A DNA stretch of 64,000 bases from an uncultured Pontibacter sp. (GTDB taxonomy: Bacteria > Bacteroidota > Bacteroidia > Cytophagales > Hymenobacteraceae): positions 248,001 to 312,000 of the forward strand of contig NZ_CANLZM010000001.1 in the NCBI RefSeq assembly GCF_947495565.1, written 5' to 3'. The translations under genes were made by a program, and so were the position numbers. How positions within the stretch are numbered: the stretch's first letter is position 1; each line of letters opens with the position of its first letter. The notes below the pieces were generated by a model, which did no database searches, was not told the DNA's origin, and saw only the letters and a list, made by a program, of their open reading frames with translations. This document shows, piece by piece, positions 63,721 through 64,000 of the stretch.

Positions 63721-64000
63721 TTAATTTTTGGTAGTAAAAATATTGTCATTAATGTGTTGCTCAATGCGTTTGAACACTGAGTTGTAATCTTCTTTCAGGA
63801 ATTTTTCGCCTGTAAATACTTCATAGAGCTCTATATAGCGCTCAGAGATGCCGCCTACAACCGCATCTGTCATTTCAGGAATCTGCTGCCCGTCTTTGCC
63901 CTGAAAACCGTTTTCGATAAGCCACTGGCGAACAAACTCCTTTGAGAGCTGACGCTGCGGCTCGCCGTTTTGCTGGCGCTCTGCGTAGCCTTCGCTGTAA
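63721..64000 (-). CDS. purC: phosphoribosylaminoimidazole-succinocarboxamide synthase, 3' end only
   Basis: The minus strand at the window edge encodes the last 92 residues of SAICAR synthase, an ATP-dependent step of purine synthesis. Recognised from [25 protein letters not shown] and the C-terminal [19 protein letters not shown]. The stop TAA is at 63723-63721. The start lies beyond base 64000. It is followed on the same strand, after 54 bases, by the STAS and rnz genes, so all may form one transcript. Confidence 0.92.
   Translation of the reverse strand, partial: YSEGYAERQQNGEPQRQLSKEFVRQWLIENGFQGKDGQQIPEMTDAVVGGISERYIELYEVFTGEKFLKEDYNSVFKRIEQHINDNIFTTKN

Overview
The window is a gene-dense chromosomal segment of a Bacteroidota bacterium, most likely order Cytophagales, family Hymenobacteraceae (Pontibacter-like). 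The supports are two secreted proteins with type IX secretion C-terminal domains, an sdhC-sdhA-sdhB operon with a five-helix cytochrome b, a TonB-dependent receptor with a carboxypeptidase-like N-terminal domain, promoters of the TTG/TAnnTTTG type, weak Shine-Dalgarno sequences, and near-50% GC. The genus is an inference. No rRNA, CRISPR array, insertion sequence or prophage was seen.

Layout. 1-4.8 kb: 3' end of a division/cell-wall cluster (murC, ftsQ, ftsA, ftsZ), closed by a perfect 33-bp inverted repeat. 4.9-9.2 kb: an FMN reductase and the succinate dehydrogenase operon. 9.3-17.7 kb: a large T9SS-exported fibronectin-like protein, a DCC thiol oxidoreductase, fabD, a GNAT acetyltransferase, folK with an alpha/beta hydrolase, a polyprenyl diphosphate synthase and a methyltransferase. 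18-27 kb: a TlpA-like lipoprotein, aconitase, a subtilisin-type T9SS protease, an orphan paaN and a small coiled-coil protein. 27.7-32.2 kb: a stressosome module (RsbR, RsbS, RsbT, an ATPase-PP2C fusion and an ATPase-histidine kinase fusion) facing a single-domain response regulator. 32.7-35.5 kb: a TonB receptor with a candidate operator inside its promoter, coupled to a frameshifted thioredoxin gene. 35.6-43.2 kb: tRNA-Arg, ohr, sucC, an AI-2E family exporter, a LolD-type ATPase, a recombination-like orphan and recQ. 43.2-53.9 kb: a DUF6056 membrane protein, a broken GIN-domain lipoprotein, small genes, a quinone reductase, a CoA-transferase, pgk, phosphohexose mutase and hpd. 54.1-55 kb: a clearly AT-rich GIY-YIG gene, probably acquired. 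55-64 kb: SGNH hydrolase, mgsA, an HGSNAT-like acyltransferase, trpS, an NlpE-domain protein, an EamA exporter, a queuosine precursor transporter, rnz, a STAS protein and the 3' end of purC.

Two things stand out. First, the stressosome operon has no sigma-B. Its output appears to pass through a kinase carrying two GHKL ATPase domains to the convergent response regulator, and the two genes end inside one symmetric terminator. Second, the heptamer AAGTATA/TATACTT is strongly over-represented on both strands, in genes and spacers and in all reading frames (21 hits counted by eye in 12001-18000, under one expected at equal base frequencies). It also appears in the arms of some terminator hairpins. 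It behaves like a genome-wide iterated word such as an uptake or recognition sequence.

Gene starts were moved downstream of the longest possible reading frame where family alignment and a local ATG supported it (ftsA, ftsZ, sucC, the CoA-transferase, the mutase, hpd, the NlpE-domain protein, the 72-aa basic protein, the STAS protein).
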